From Nymphaea colorata (Eukaryota > Streptophyta > Magnoliopsida > Nymphaeales > Nymphaeaceae), in assembly GCF_008831285.2 (NCBI RefSeq), contig NC_045138.2, positions 11,422,571 to 11,486,570 of the forward strand: 64,000 bases of DNA, given 5' to 3'. Under the pieces are notes generated by a model. It searched no databases. It was not told the origin of the DNA and was given only the letters and a program-made list of their open reading frames with translations. Position numbers and translations under genes: made by a program. This document shows positions 1-11,230 of the stretch, one piece after another (positions within the stretch are counted from its first letter, which is position 1; each line of letters starts with the position of its first letter).

Positions 1-1454
1 TGAATACAAAAGTGCTGAGTATTTGAAAGGATTGTTTATGAAAATAATTGAAGTGGGGAAAGATAACGTTGTTCAGCTAATTACAGACAATGCACCTGTA
101 TGTAGAGCAGCTGGTATTGCGATAGAAAAGGAGTACCCTCATATCTTTTGGACTTCATGTGCAGTTCATAGCTTAAATTTGGCTCTAAAGAGGATATGCA
201 ATCCACCAAGTAAAGAGCAAGATCCTCATGCTTATGAATTATGTTCGTGGATTGAAGACTTGGAAAAAGATGTGAGGAACGTCAGAAATTTCATAGTAAA
301 TCATCAACATGCACTTTCCATTTATAACAAGCATTCTGATCTATAATTATTAAGAGTTGCAGAGACACGTTTTGCATCTCTAATTGTTATGGTCAAAAGG
401 ATAAAAAGAGTGAAAAGTGCATTGATCAGTATGGTGACTGATGATGATTGGAGTTTCTACTGCGCTGATGATGATGACAAAGCTCAAGCAATCAAAGGAA
501 TGATTCTTGAAGACAAGTGGTGGGATCAAATCTTTTATTTTCTTGCATTCACAGAGCCGATCTGGGAGATGTTGAGAGTTCTTGATTGTGATAATTCAAC
601 GTTGCACTGTGTGTATGAGATGTGGGACACTATGATTGAAAAATCCAAGAGGTTATTTTTAAGCATGAAAAAAAAAGTATTGCACTTGAAGATTCAGCAT
701 TTTTTGATCATGTGCATAGAATATTGATTGCAAGATGGGATAAAAGTAGCAATCCTCTTCAATGCATGGCACATACATTAAATCCTAAATATTATGGAAA
801 AAAGTGGCTTACAGAGGGTGTTGGAAGAACCTCACCACATCTGGATCTAGAATTATCAACAAACAGAGTAGCATGTATTAATAGGATTTTCATTGATGTG
901 TTTGAAAGGTTTTCTACTGGAATTGGAGAAGATGTAGGTGCAACTTTAGACAAAGATAATTATCCATCTTTATCTTGGTGGATTAAACATGGAACTGCTT
1001 ATCCTACTCTTCAATACCTTGCTTTCAGATTGTTAGTTCAACCTGCTACATCTTCATGCTGTGAGAGAAATTGGAGTACATATTCACAAATCCACACTAT
1101 AAAACGAAATAATCTCACAAGCAAACGTGCAGAAAATCTGGTTTATGTGCATTCTAACCTTCGGCTTCTATCACGGAACAAAGAAGAATATAGGTAAATT
1201 AAGTATATGATTTATTGATTTAGATGTTTCTCTTCTTATTCGCTAACATCATAATAATTACAATTTTTTTGTCTTGTAGGGAAGGAGAAACTAAATATTG
1301 GGACGTGAATGTTGAGGACTTTAACTTAGAACAAGAGAATGAACTTGAAGTTGTTAATTCAAGATTCGAAGAACCTTGTATTCCCTCAACATCTTCTATT
1401 GTGGAAGAAGAGGAGATTGGGGAGAACGATGATTTGGGCATTGATGATGACTAG
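1..1454 (+). pseudogene. hAT-family transposase, 3' part, broken
   Basis: The frame is already open at the left edge, so the gene begins outside the window. Codons 2-346 carry a DUF659-type segment (VVQLITDNAPVCRAAG, then FWTSCAVHSLNLALKRI) typical of plant hAT transposases. An in-frame TAA at 344-346 interrupts it, and the same frame continues through RVAETRFASLI to about 670. A frameshift in an A-run near 666-675 moves the reading to the frame of 712-1197. That part holds the C-terminal dimerisation domain (LSWWIKHGTAYPTLQYLAFR, then CCERNWSTYSQIH and LVYVHSNLRLL). A GT-AG intron (about 1194-1279, ending TCTTGTAG) leads to a last exon with KYWDVNVEDF and an acidic tail, stopping at 1452-1454. 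Family membership is clear from these motifs. With one stop and one frameshift it is almost certainly inactive. Confidence 0.85.
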
Positions 1455-1589
1455 AATGATGATGAACAATGTTTTATAACTTTCTTTGAGACTTTCTTGC
1501 TTATGTCTTAGCAGTTATCACTTTTGAGATTGGTGATGAACAATGTTTTGTTTGAGACTTTCTTTATTATCATTTTTAATTTTTTTGAA

Positions 1590-1700
1590 TATAATATTCG
1601 CCGTATCCGCGTATACTAAAATTTTGAAAATGCCGTGTCCCCGTACCCGTACCCGTATCCATAGGATACCCGTACCCGTATCCGTGTGACATAGGTTAGA
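1590..1700 (+). repeat. hAT 3' subterminal CCCGTA repeats
   Basis: Short direct and inverted copies of CCCGTA and GTATCC are packed together, including GGATAC...GTATCC, about 150-250 bp after the hAT stop codon. Subterminal clusters of short motifs are normal transposase binding regions in hAT elements. I infer that this is the right end of the element at 1-1454. The exact terminus and target duplication cannot be set because the left end is outside the window. Confidence 0.5.
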
Positions 1701-2649
1701 AATGTGGACCCTAGAAGAATTAAATCCAGATCTTCGTAAATGTTGAATTTGAGATCAAACACAAGATTGGATTTGAGATTGACAAATTTTATATGATTTG
1801 GATTTCAAGAATCAAAGCAATTAGATTACTCGAACTTGATGAGAATTGGGTTCTAGATTTGCACCCTATGTCAACGTTTTTGGATTTAGAGCTGAGATAA
1901 CTCAAATCAAGATTTCAAACCTTGTCCTAGAGTTCAGAGTCTAGAAGCCCTAAATGCCTAAACCATGAGATAGGAAGTTAGATTTCATCCAGAATTTAGA
2001 TCATGAATTTTGAGTCAAAAGATTATATATGAATTGGATTTGCATCTTTCAACCAACTCTGAGTTAGGACGAACTTAAACCTCCTTTGGGATGACCCTAT
2101 GTTTAAACCATGAATCTAGATCAATTAATGAATATTTGGATCATTTTTAGTCAATGAATTCAGATTTGAACTTTCAATCAAGACCACTATAGGCCCATGT
2201 CACAAACTTAGAATCCAGATCTCAATTATGTACCAAATATTGCCTGCATTCATATTAGATCTAGGAATTAGCCATTGCATGTATATATGATGATACAAAT
2301 CATGAATTCTATAACTGAGTTCTAGTATTTTCAATTCATGCTCTCTAATTTCTGATGATCCACTTATTTTTCTAAAGCATTTTCATATCCAAAATTCAGG
2401 ACACTCCTTTTCATTTAGGTTTGACGACAATCATATTGTAAAACCTTGAATACTTATTTTAGTCCTTAATCTAATTACCTCTGGTTAAGGCCGCATAAAT
2501 GGTTAGATATTGTACTGATAAGTCCTGTCATATCTCTCATCGATTCTCACAATGATAATACCAACACAAGTTAAAATTTGATTTCTTTCATATGCAAGAT
2601 TACAAAACTTTGCATGGCAACACATGGTGAAAATTTTTGAAAGCTCTAT
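1701..2649. other. AT-rich intergenic, no gene seen
   Basis: No open frame with recognisable protein features. The sequence is AT-rich, with recurring words such as GATTTGGATT and AATTTAGATC that look like very old repeat material. Confidence 0.5.
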
Positions 2650-2918
2650 ATGCTACAACATGAGTTTTGTGCATCGAAATATAAGTTTCTTGTGCTGAAG
2701 CACGAGTTATGTGTGTACAAAGTACAAGTTCATGTGCATCAAAGTGAGAATTTTGTGTGCATAAAGCATGAGATCCAAGCACCAAAGTGCAATTTTTGCA
2801 TGCCAAAGCACAAGTTCCATGCATTGACACACATGAAGCACAAGTTTTATACAATGAAGTACAAGATCCATGTGCTAAAGCACAAATCCTGTGTTTGTAA
2901 AGCACAAGTCTCATTGTG
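2650..2918 (+). repeat. Degenerate minisatellite, 21-22 bp unit
   Basis: About twelve copies of a unit built around AAAGCACAAGTT and TGTGC. The AAG of the core falls at 2698, 2720, 2742, 2764, 2785, 2806, 2836, 2857, 2878, 2900 and 2922, so steps are 21-22 bp with one 30-bp step. Because 21 is a multiple of three, both strands show open frames with seven-residue repeats (for example KHKFHAL and KHKSCVC). These are a by-product of the repeat, not evidence of a protein. Confidence 0.85.
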
Positions 2919-3197
2919 CCGAAGTGGACTTTCAAAAGAGTTTTATCCACCAAAGCAGGCTTTCAAAAGAGTTCCATCTATCAAATGAGGGTTTCCAAAG
3001 AGTTCCATATGCCAAAGTAGACTTTGGAGAGACTTGCATTTGTTGGAGCAGACATCCTTAAGAGTTCTATTCATTGAAGCAGACTTTCAAAAGAGTTATG
3101 TCTATTGAAGTAGGATTTAAAAGGAGTTCCACCAATAGATGTAGGCTTTCAAATGGGTTCCATCTACTGAAGTAGGATTTGAAAAGAGTTCCATCTC
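2919..3197 (+). repeat. Minisatellite, exact 31-bp period, 9 units
   Basis: Units begin at 2919, 2950, 2981, 3012, 3043, 3074, 3105, 3136 and 3167, each exactly 31 bp with no indels. The core is GAAGTAGGCTTTCAAAAGAG followed by TTCCATCTA. Substitutions are many but length is perfectly kept. The array starts where the 21-bp array stops, and the first unit still carries the GTGCCGAAG word of the older array, so one may have grown out of the other. Confidence 0.9.
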
Positions 3198-4654
3198 AAT
3201 TCCTTCTAAACCATCAATTAATGACATGTGTCCTAATGGAGAGTGGAAAACCAAATAGAATGTGACACATGTCCTTTGAAAGTGAGGGACCCAATAGGAT
3301 TGTGGTGTAATGCCTTTTGGGAGTGGGAGATTCCATAGGATTGTAACATGTGTCAACATTCAGCCAGTTTGGATCTAAACCTTTGATTCATATGCATGTT
3401 CAAAGTGCTATCTGGATTGATATCTGAACGTGTATTTAGATCTATTACTTGGATAAAAAATCTAGATCATGATTTGGATTGAGAAATTTAGGTCTGGAGA
3501 ATTGAAGTTAAGATTTGAATATGAATCAAAGCAAATTATTAGTTTGAGCTCTAACTTTGCAATTTGAATCAAGGTTTTGAGGCCTGGGTGCCTAATCTGG
3601 GCTTAGTGTGGGTTTTGTGAGCTCATACTTAGCGTTTTAGGGGTGGATCTGAGCTGGATCTAGGTGTAGACTCAGTTGGACGCTGATTAGACTGGACTCA
3701 AGTCAAATAGGGTTCAGTTCTTGGTCAAATCAAGTGTCAGTTTTGCTGAGCTCAAGTCTAGTGTAAGAACAACCTAAACTTGGCTCATATAATTCCAGAT
3801 TTAACTTAATAAAAAGATAACACACATATGTGTGAATGATAATTTTGTCCTTGGGTACAAAATTGGGATGTGACCTAGGCTTAGTCCTAGAGGCATTCCA
3901 AGTTTGGTAAAGAAAGTTCCTCATTTTGTCTTTGCAAAAACGCATTTTTCAAAATTGACCAAACTGAAATTGAAATTGTCAATGAAAGTGCAAAAAGTAA
4001 AATGAAAAATAGGGATTTCGACCTTGTTTGTGAGAAATGAACAAATGGACACTGTCCTCAAGTGACATTGAATCCATTTGTCTAACATCTTAGATCTCTC
4101 AAAATTAGTTCAGAAGTCACCAACGATGATGTTTGGACACAAACACCCTAAGAGTAGCTGGAAAATTTTAATTGTGTTCAATTTGTGACATAATTTTTTG
4201 AACTAAAGTTTACAATTATTAGTTCTAGCACTAAAGAATACAATTCCAGCTCAATTCAAGCTGACTTTCTCAAATCAGGAAAAAATGATGATCCAACATG
4301 CAAAAATGAGAAAATAGGTCATCATTTCCTAGAAATGATTGTGTTAACACTGGAATTCGAGTTCCAAAGTTGCAGATAGAGTTGAAAAAGCTCTGCTACA
4401 CTGGAGAAAACATAACATGTGTTTGATCAGGTCTACAGTTGTACAGATAAAAAAAAAGGTCAAAAACTAGGAAATGGACCATTTTCGACCAATGTAAGCT
4501 AATAAACTTGTTATGAAGATCATTCTTGTAACTGCTCTTGAAAAATTGAAGGAAAATAGGACAAAATAGAGTAGTAGATGCAACATGGTCATTTATCTAG
4601 GTGGTGATAACCTGATGATCTGAGTTGAGTCCTGGTGTCTGATAGCTAGAGCAT
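3198..4654. other. AT-rich intergenic, no gene seen
   Basis: No coding sequence recognised. Words such as GAGCTCAAGTCTAGTGT and GGCCTGGGTGCCTAA also occur in loosely similar form near 37100 and 46750, which suggests scattered copies of one old repeat. I could not define its ends. Confidence 0.4.
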
Positions 4655-5866
4655 ATGACTTTGATCAGGTGCAGTTCATGGCCTCCTAAATTTAAAATTC
4701 TTTTAAAAAATCAGTTGAAAATCTCATTTATGAGGGGTAAAATGGTTATTTTAATCTGTAAAACTTTAGGGTGTATGCAAAAGTTAAAATATATTGTCGA
4801 TGGTTCCAAGAAAGGAAGTCTTGATTCCAATAGGAACTTCAACATTAAGCAACCTAGACTAAGAACAATAGTGAGTAGAAAGGCTAGAGATAAATTATGT
4901 TCAACTTTTGCAACATTCTTTTACCATTTAGCTATTCCTTTTAATGCAGCCAATTCACCATATTTTCTCAAGATGATTGAAGTTTGTTCATCAGTAGGAA
5001 TGGCCTTGAAGCACCTTCGTCATGTGAATTTTATGGAACATTATTCAAAAAATAAATGAAAGAAAACCGGTGAATTTTAAAAAGTACAAAGAGTCATGGG
5101 CTGAAACTACTTGCTCTCTTGTGGCCGATGGTTGGAAAGATGCTAACCAGAGGACATTAATCAATTTTTTGGTTCATTGTTCAAAGGGGATATAATTTTT
5201 GAAGTCAATTGATGCAACAATTATTATGAAAAGTCAAGATAATATCTTTAAATTGTTCAATGAGGTGGTGGACATAATAGGAGCTAAAAATGTTGCTCAG
5301 GTATATTACTATATTATGCAAATCTTTTATTTGTCATTTAATCAGTTTACATATGTTTATAAGTAATTAAGTATATTGACATTATATTGAATCATTAATG
5401 CTTGTTAGTATTTAGTAATGAAGTATACTGATAGGTAGTCTTCTCAATTCGCATCACGTAAATAATTACAAACAATCCGGTGAACTATCGAGCAACTGGG
5501 AAAATGTTAGAAGAGGAGAGGAAAACCATGTTTTGGACCCCATGTATAATTTGTTGCATATATTTTATGCTTGAAGATATAAGCAAAATCAGCATGTGTG
5601 GAAAAGAAAAATAATATTACAAAGTTCATTTATAATTGCACTTTTGTTATTAACTTGACATTAATAAGGAGATCATGTGACCTGTTACTATAATATTTGC
5701 TATAGTAATTTTGGAGGGTATTACACTTAACTGTCAAAACAGTAGAGTGTCTAGTTGATGTATGGTGGATGAGGAAGAATATCGAACAACGGGATATTTT
5801 ATAAGGCTTTTTACAGTGTTAAAGAAGCTATGAGAGAAATCCATGATAATATAATATAATATAATG

Positions 5867-5922
<56 letters not shown>

Positions 5923-7150
5923 CTCTTTTATCTTCATCCATAATTTCATATTTTCATGGTGTAATTATCTATTTTTAATTTTCTTCTTAAAACTTAATAT
6001 ATATTTGAACAATTCTTGCAATTACAATTTGCAATTCACAAAGTATATTGAAATAAAGCATGGTTTAATCCAATATTGCATTGAAAGATTGGATCAAGAC
6101 ATCTCATCTAGAGTAAAGACATGCAAGCAGGCAATGGATATCAATTTTTTTAATTTTAGACCTTCAGTTATTCAGTGTTTTAGTGTAAAATTAATTTCAA
6201 TATCACAGCTATATATTTTTCCATGTAATTGTTTACAATTATTTTTATCTTGAACTATTTGAAGATGCAAGTGGAGATTTTAGTACTCCATTAGCTACCC
6301 TCACCAGAAAAAAGCACAAGCCAGGTAATAAGCTACACTCGGTTAAAGTTAACGTTTAAACTAACTAACTAGGGACAACTGACAATCGTAGTTGTGTTAT
6401 TTATATAATTTGATCATGTCACACAGCAACTGTTGAAGATGCACCAAATTTGTGCTCCTCATCTTCAAAGAATTGCTATTCATACACTTAGCCAAACATA
6501 TCCATAATCTAGGTGTGAATGGAATTGGAGTACTTTTGATCGCACTAAGAGAAGGAACAAATAGTTCAAAAGAAGGTCAATCTCTTAATATTTGCACGTT
6601 ACAATTTATGCTTGAGAGAGGTGCAATTGAAGAAATTTGGCCTTGATCCCATTTCTTTAGATAAAATAAACTTGCAATTATATATTAGCAAGGAGTTTTG
6701 GATGGAGATGAGGTAATATTTGTTTGATTACTGTATCATACAATAATACATATCTTTCATTTTCCAAATCTTGACTTTTTTTTTGTTAAGTAAATCAAGT
6801 AATTGAGTGTCTTCTAATCTTCTTTTTTTTATTGAAGGACTTCTTAAAGGAATTATAGAAATGGAAGCTAAAAATATTGAGGAAGTAGAAAGTCAGATCA
6901 CTGATGGTGAAGGAGATGAAGGAATTATCTTTGGTTGCTAACTCGTGACAAGATTTTGACTAAAAATATAGAAGTCGTTGACATGGATGCTGGGAGTCCT
7001 CTCAAGTTGTCTTGGAGATCATACCTTCTAGTTTTTATTTGTTTCTTAAATATTTCAGACATTAATATGGCTTGGGTTTTGGTTGCAAGTATGACTTGAT
7101 AGAGATACAATTGAAGAATTTTGTTTTGATCTCATTTCCTTAGATAATAA
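4655..7150 (+). pseudogene. Second hAT-family transposase copy, fragmented
   Basis: The open stretch 4655-5059 ends with CSTFATFFYHLAIPFNAANS, the N-terminal half of the DUF659 region of plant hAT transposases. After a frameshift, 5085-5300 reads YKESWAETTCSLVADGWKDA and INFLVHCSKG, with one internal TAA, and ends at KNVAQ before a GT at 5301 that fits a splice donor. The middle of the gene is missing or unrecognisable. The C-terminal dimerisation domain reappears at about 6460-6700 (LQRIAIHTLSQT, CEWNWSTFDRT, then FGLDPISLDKI in another frame) with several stops. A second weak copy of the last motif lies near 7100-7150. Orientation matches the element at 1-1454, but this copy is more decayed. 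Confidence 0.75.
5869..5918. repeat. (AT)25 microsatellite
   Basis: Uninterrupted AT dinucleotide run inside the decayed hAT region, preceded by imperfect ATAAT units. Confidence 0.95.
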
Positions 7151-8580
7151 ATACTTGCAAACACCAACCAAAATTTATTTAAAGGTATGCCCTTAAGAAA
7201 TCGACCCTATAACCCACAGAAGCGTAGTCCTTGTGCTCTGGGACACCAATATTTGACTTGCATTGTATCTACCTTCTTTAATGTGGGGAAGGACTTAGAA
7301 CAATTACATGTGAAACAAGTGGAATATCTATTTTTATCTATAGAACAAATACAAATACATCTGAGAAAGATAAGCATGTCACCAAAGGAAGGACGCAGAG
7401 ACAATTAGTTAATCTGAGCACCAACAAGGACTTGTGCTCTCCAAAATTCAATTTTTCATCACCGTATGTAGAGTGAAACACACATGGGTTATCTCTTCAT
7501 CTCTATTAAATATCATATTCTTCACTTCTGCATTTCATCAAACAGATTATCAGCACAGTATTAATTTGACACCTTCTTTCTATGTGAATTTTAGGTTGCT
7601 TGTATTTGTATAAAGAGAAGAAAAAGAAGTAATTTTTGGTGCTCATACTTCTTACATGTTTTATTAGGTATTCATTTCATTGTATGTAGATTTTTAGGTC
7701 ATTCAAAGAAAAAATGTTTTTTACTCATTTTATTAGGTATTTTCTTTCGTTATATGTTGTTTTTGGGTCTTTTGTAGGAATAGAGAGAAAAAGAGAAAGC
7801 AAGAGAATATTTTTTAATCTATTTTATCAAATATGTTTTATCATCATATGTGAATTTTAGGTCGTTCACATGTATAGAGAGAGAAAAAAAGTATTTTTAT
7901 TAGTTTCATATATTTTTATATATTTTATCATGAATTTCATTTCATTATATGTAGATTTTAGGTAGTTTGTATGTGCAAAAAGAGAGAGAGAGGGAGAGAT
8001 TTAAAACATGTCTAACTAATGATTTAAGCAAATGTTGGACAAATTGAATATGTTAAAAGAAAACAAACGGCATACATAATTATACCTTGTTCACTTGGAT
8101 AATAACTTTTTGTATTCATGAACACAGCAACCAAACAGTATCTTAGGGCCTGAAGTTTATGGGGTAGTAGCCAACCAAACAGTATCTTCAGTCTGCTAAT
8201 GTCTCGGCAGGCTCCCACAGTCGGCAAGAACGATTTTTCTTGTGGTAGGGAAATGTGCTATTGGACCCTCTCTTTTTCTCCGTGTTTTAAATGTGTATGG
8301 AAAGCAAAAAAGAGAAATTAAGAAAATATATAAATGAAAGAAAATAGAGAGGAACCCAATTACGTTTTTGAATGAAGAACGTGGAATCATGCATGAACTT
8401 GGATCCACTAAATACTGTGGGACTCAGTTGTTTTTGTAGGGGAATACTCGAACTCTTCCTATTCTCTTCCACATGAAAAATCTTCTAAATTTTTCTTTTT
8501 CATTTGACTTCACCTGTTGAGTACTTGAATATATATTAGGTGAATATATATTACCCATTTTCTTTTCTTTTCTTCTACTT
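7151..8580. other. Intergenic with degenerate 70-100 bp repeat
   Basis: No gene recognised. Between about 7570 and 8000 a block recurs roughly five times (near 7578, 7678, 7747, 7844 and 7942). It contains TTCATTATATGTAGATTTTA, then GGT, a TTTGTATGT-like stretch and an AGAGAGAAAAAG purine run. Spacing varies from about 70 to 100 bp, so this is an old tandem repeat with indels. Confidence 0.55.
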
Positions 8581-9825
8581 AAGGGCCCGTTTGATGGGCT
8601 GAAAATTTCCTCTAGCACAGGAAATATATTTCAAATTTTCAAAAATTTTTCCTCCTTAACAAACGTGGAAATTTTCTTTTTGAACATTGAAGCTGGAAAT
8701 ATATTTTGAAAAAAAATTTCCAGCCAAAGAGGTGGAAAAATTTGTTCAAAATTTTTTTTTTACTGTTACTCCTCTTCCTCCATGCCTCTTCCTCCCTCCG
8801 CCTTCTTCCTCCCTCGCTCTCCGCCTCCGTTCTTCCTCTTCCCTTCGTCCTTCTTCCTCCTCCCTGGTATTTTCCTCTTCCCTCCTTCCCTTCTTCCTCC
8901 GCCTCCCTCATTTCCTTCTTCCTCCTCCCTCCTTCCCTTCTTCCTCCTCCTTTGCATCTGAGGAAGAAAGAGGAAAAAAGAAGGGGAAAGAGGATAACCT
9001 AATCTTTTCTCCATTCCGCCTCTTCTTCTTCTTTTCCTTGTTCTTCATTTTTTGTTTCTGTCATCCATTGCTACGTCCAACAAACGTGCCCTTGAAGAAG
9101 AAGAAGGAGAAGAAGAAACTGGAAATAAATAGGAAAAACCAAGTAACTTACCTTTGATTTTCCAATGGACGGACTCACCGGTGGCTGGAAACAGCCGGAC
9201 GCCACCAAATCCTGCCACAGGCCGGTGAAGGTGGTCAAACGGCACAGAGAGAAAAAGTTGGGGAAGAATGAGCATACCGTGAGGTCCGTGACACATTAGG
9301 GCTTACATAATTTTCAAAATTGACTCACTAACTTGTTAAAATTTTCACAAACAGGTTTAAAACTTTTGATCGTTTATTTTAGCGACATATTCTAAGATTT
9401 TATTTATTTTCTGCATTTTGCTTTGCAATTTCGATAATGCTATGTGTACAATTCTCGAAATGAAATGCGGTTTAACCCTTGAAAAAAAAATCGCTACCAA
9501 CCTATTCTCAAGTTTACTAAATTTAATGAAAAAACGCTTTCAGCAGCTTTAGGCTTTTGCACTTAGAAATTTTGTTTATGTTAAAGTTGAAGGAATTTGA
9601 ATGCGGCTTTTTTTTTATATATGTTTTATGGATATATAGTTTACCTTCGTACATCTCACTATAAAATATATTTCTTTATTGTCAAATACATAAATATATT
9701 TTTAAAAATATATTTTTCAAAGAATCGAAAAGATTTTTTTCATTCCTTTATTCCAAGAAATATATTTTCAGAAATATATGTCCAACTACAAATTTCTAAA
9801 ATTTTCAAACCCTCAAAGGGGCCCT
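8581..9825. mobile_element. Nonautonomous DNA element with ~28-bp TIRs
   Basis: The left end begins AAGGGCCCGTTTGATGGG and runs into GAAAATTT. The reverse complement of the right end begins AGGGGCCCCTTTGAGGGT and also runs into GAAAATTT; 23 of 28 positions agree. Next to each end lie further AAATATATTTT-type inverted words. There is no transposase. The core holds a polypyrimidine tract and, at 9160-9296, a GC-richer stretch that may be captured sequence. I see no convincing target duplication, so the superfamily (hAT or Harbinger-like) is open. Confidence 0.6.
8766..8960 (+). repeat. Polypyrimidine (CTTCCTCC) tract
   Basis: About 195 bp almost wholly C and T, made of CTTCCTCC and CTCCCTC words, within the element at 8581-9825. 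It creates overlapping Ser/Pro/Leu-rich frames on one strand and Arg/Glu/Gly-rich frames on the other, which are artefacts of composition. Such mirror-like tracts can form triplex DNA; that is inference. Confidence 0.8.
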
Positions 9826-10097
9826 AAATGATAAGTATGAGCACCGGGCCGGGCCGCCGCTGGGTACCCGGTACCCGGCCCGACTCGGGCCCGAGCCCGG
9901 GCCTTGCAAATTTGATTTTGGGTCGTTAATTACCGGGCTCACCCCGGCCCGGTAATTAATGGGTCGGGCTCGGGCCAGCCGCTTTGAACGTCGGCGGCCC
10001 GAGAAGCCCGATATTATTTTTTTTTAAAAAAAATGAACTTAGGGTTTAATGACGTTGATAATGAATTAATGATACTTCCTGTTTCTCCCCGTCGAGA

Positions 10098-10290
10098 CTG
10101 CCTCTCTTCGTCGACTCGCCCATTGGCTGTGCCTCTTCGTCGCCCATCGGCAGTGCCTCTTCGTCGCCCATCGGCAGTGCCTCTTCGTTGCCTGCCTCTT
10201 CGTTGACTCGCCCATCGGCTGCCTCTTCGTCGCCCATCGGCAGTGCCTCTTCGTCGCCGTCGCCGTCGCCCATCGGCTGCCTCTTCTGAT
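10098..10290 (+). repeat. 24-bp minisatellite in the hAT leader
   Basis: Copies of GCCTCTTCGTCGCCCATCGG plus CAGT or CTGC follow each other, with partial units (GTTGCCT, GTTGACTCGCCCATC) mixed in. The minus strand reads as repeated GDEEALPM, a frame artefact of the 24-bp period. The array lies directly before the surviving part of the transposase. Confidence 0.85.
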
Positions 10291-11230
10291 GATGAATGGT
10301 CTTATGCAACTACTTTGTGCCAATTTTTGAAGTTATTCTATAATGTTACAAATATCTTCTCTGCTACTAAAAATGTAACAGCTAATGTGGTTTTTGAAGA
10401 AACACAGAAGGTACACAACCATTTGCATACACATAGTGTGGCAGACAATGATTATATAAGATCATTAGTCGTCAAAATGCAAGAAGAATTTGATAAATAT
10501 TGGAAAAATGACTACAATGTCCTCTTTGCAATTGCATTTGTCTTAGATCCCAGGTCCAAATTGGGATATTTGAAGTATGTGCTTGAGAATTTAAATGAAC
10601 GTGAAACAATGGTACAATATGAAAAGGTAGAGAAAAGTCTTCATGAATTGTATGCTGAGTACAAAAATGCGTATGCAACAAATGATGAAGAAAATGAGAA
10701 TGCAAACAACGCCAATGTGGAATTTGAAGAAGAGAGACCTTCAGCTTTTTCAAGAGATGTCTTCTTCACATATTACATGAGTTCTGTATCTCAAGTACCT
10801 TGCACAAATCTGGAAGCATATTTAACTGATCCAATAGAATGACCTCTGCCTAATGAAAACTTCGATATATTAAATTGGTGGAAGGCAAATGAAAGTAAAT
10901 ATAGAGTTTTATCTAAAATGGCTCGAGATATATTGGCAATCCCTATATCCAAGGCTGCATCTGAGTCTTTATTCAGTACAGTTGGAATAATTGTTAATGA
11001 TTATCGATGTTCAACCACTTCTGAAACTGTTGAAGCACTAGTTTGTACACAGAGTTGGATTCGTGATGAAGATAACTCATGCGAAATGTAAGATGTTCAT
11101 TGTTTAATGCTAAATTTTGCTCATTCATTTTGTTTTTTTATGATATACTAACATTGTAGTTTGCTTGTGGTGATGTATTTTTTGTAGTTTTGAAGATAAG
11201 GAGGACTCTTCTGGTGACGAATTAGCATGA
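10291..11230 (+). pseudogene. Ac-like hAT transposase, C-terminal half
   Basis: The readable part starts at about LCQFLKLFYNVT and continues with YWKNDYNVLFAIAFVLDPRS and LGYLKYVL, the region before the dimerisation domain (RNase-H-like fold of hAT transposases). At 10840-10842 a TGA interrupts the frame where relatives usually have Arg before PLPNENFDILNWWK, consistent with CGA to TGA. The dimerisation domain follows in the same frame: SKMARDILAIPISKAASES, then LFSTVG. An intron (GTAAGATG at 11088 to TTTTGTAG at 11187) leads to a final exon with FEDKEDSSGDELA and stop at 11228-11230. The BED zinc finger and N-terminal catalytic part are absent, so this copy cannot encode an active enzyme. 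Confidence 0.85.

Noticed and set aside
2600-2988. Overlapping 112-117-codon frames on both strands with seven-residue repeats
   Set aside because: Both arise from the 21-bp tandem repeat, whose period is a multiple of three; no signal or domain supports a protein.
8639-9157. Ser/Pro/Leu-rich and Arg/Glu/Gly-rich frames of 80-156 codons
   Set aside because: Produced by the C/T-rich tract on either strand; composition, not coding.
10046-10323. Minus-strand frames with GDEEALPM or ATKRHCRW repeats
   Set aside because: Shadow of the 24-bp minisatellite.
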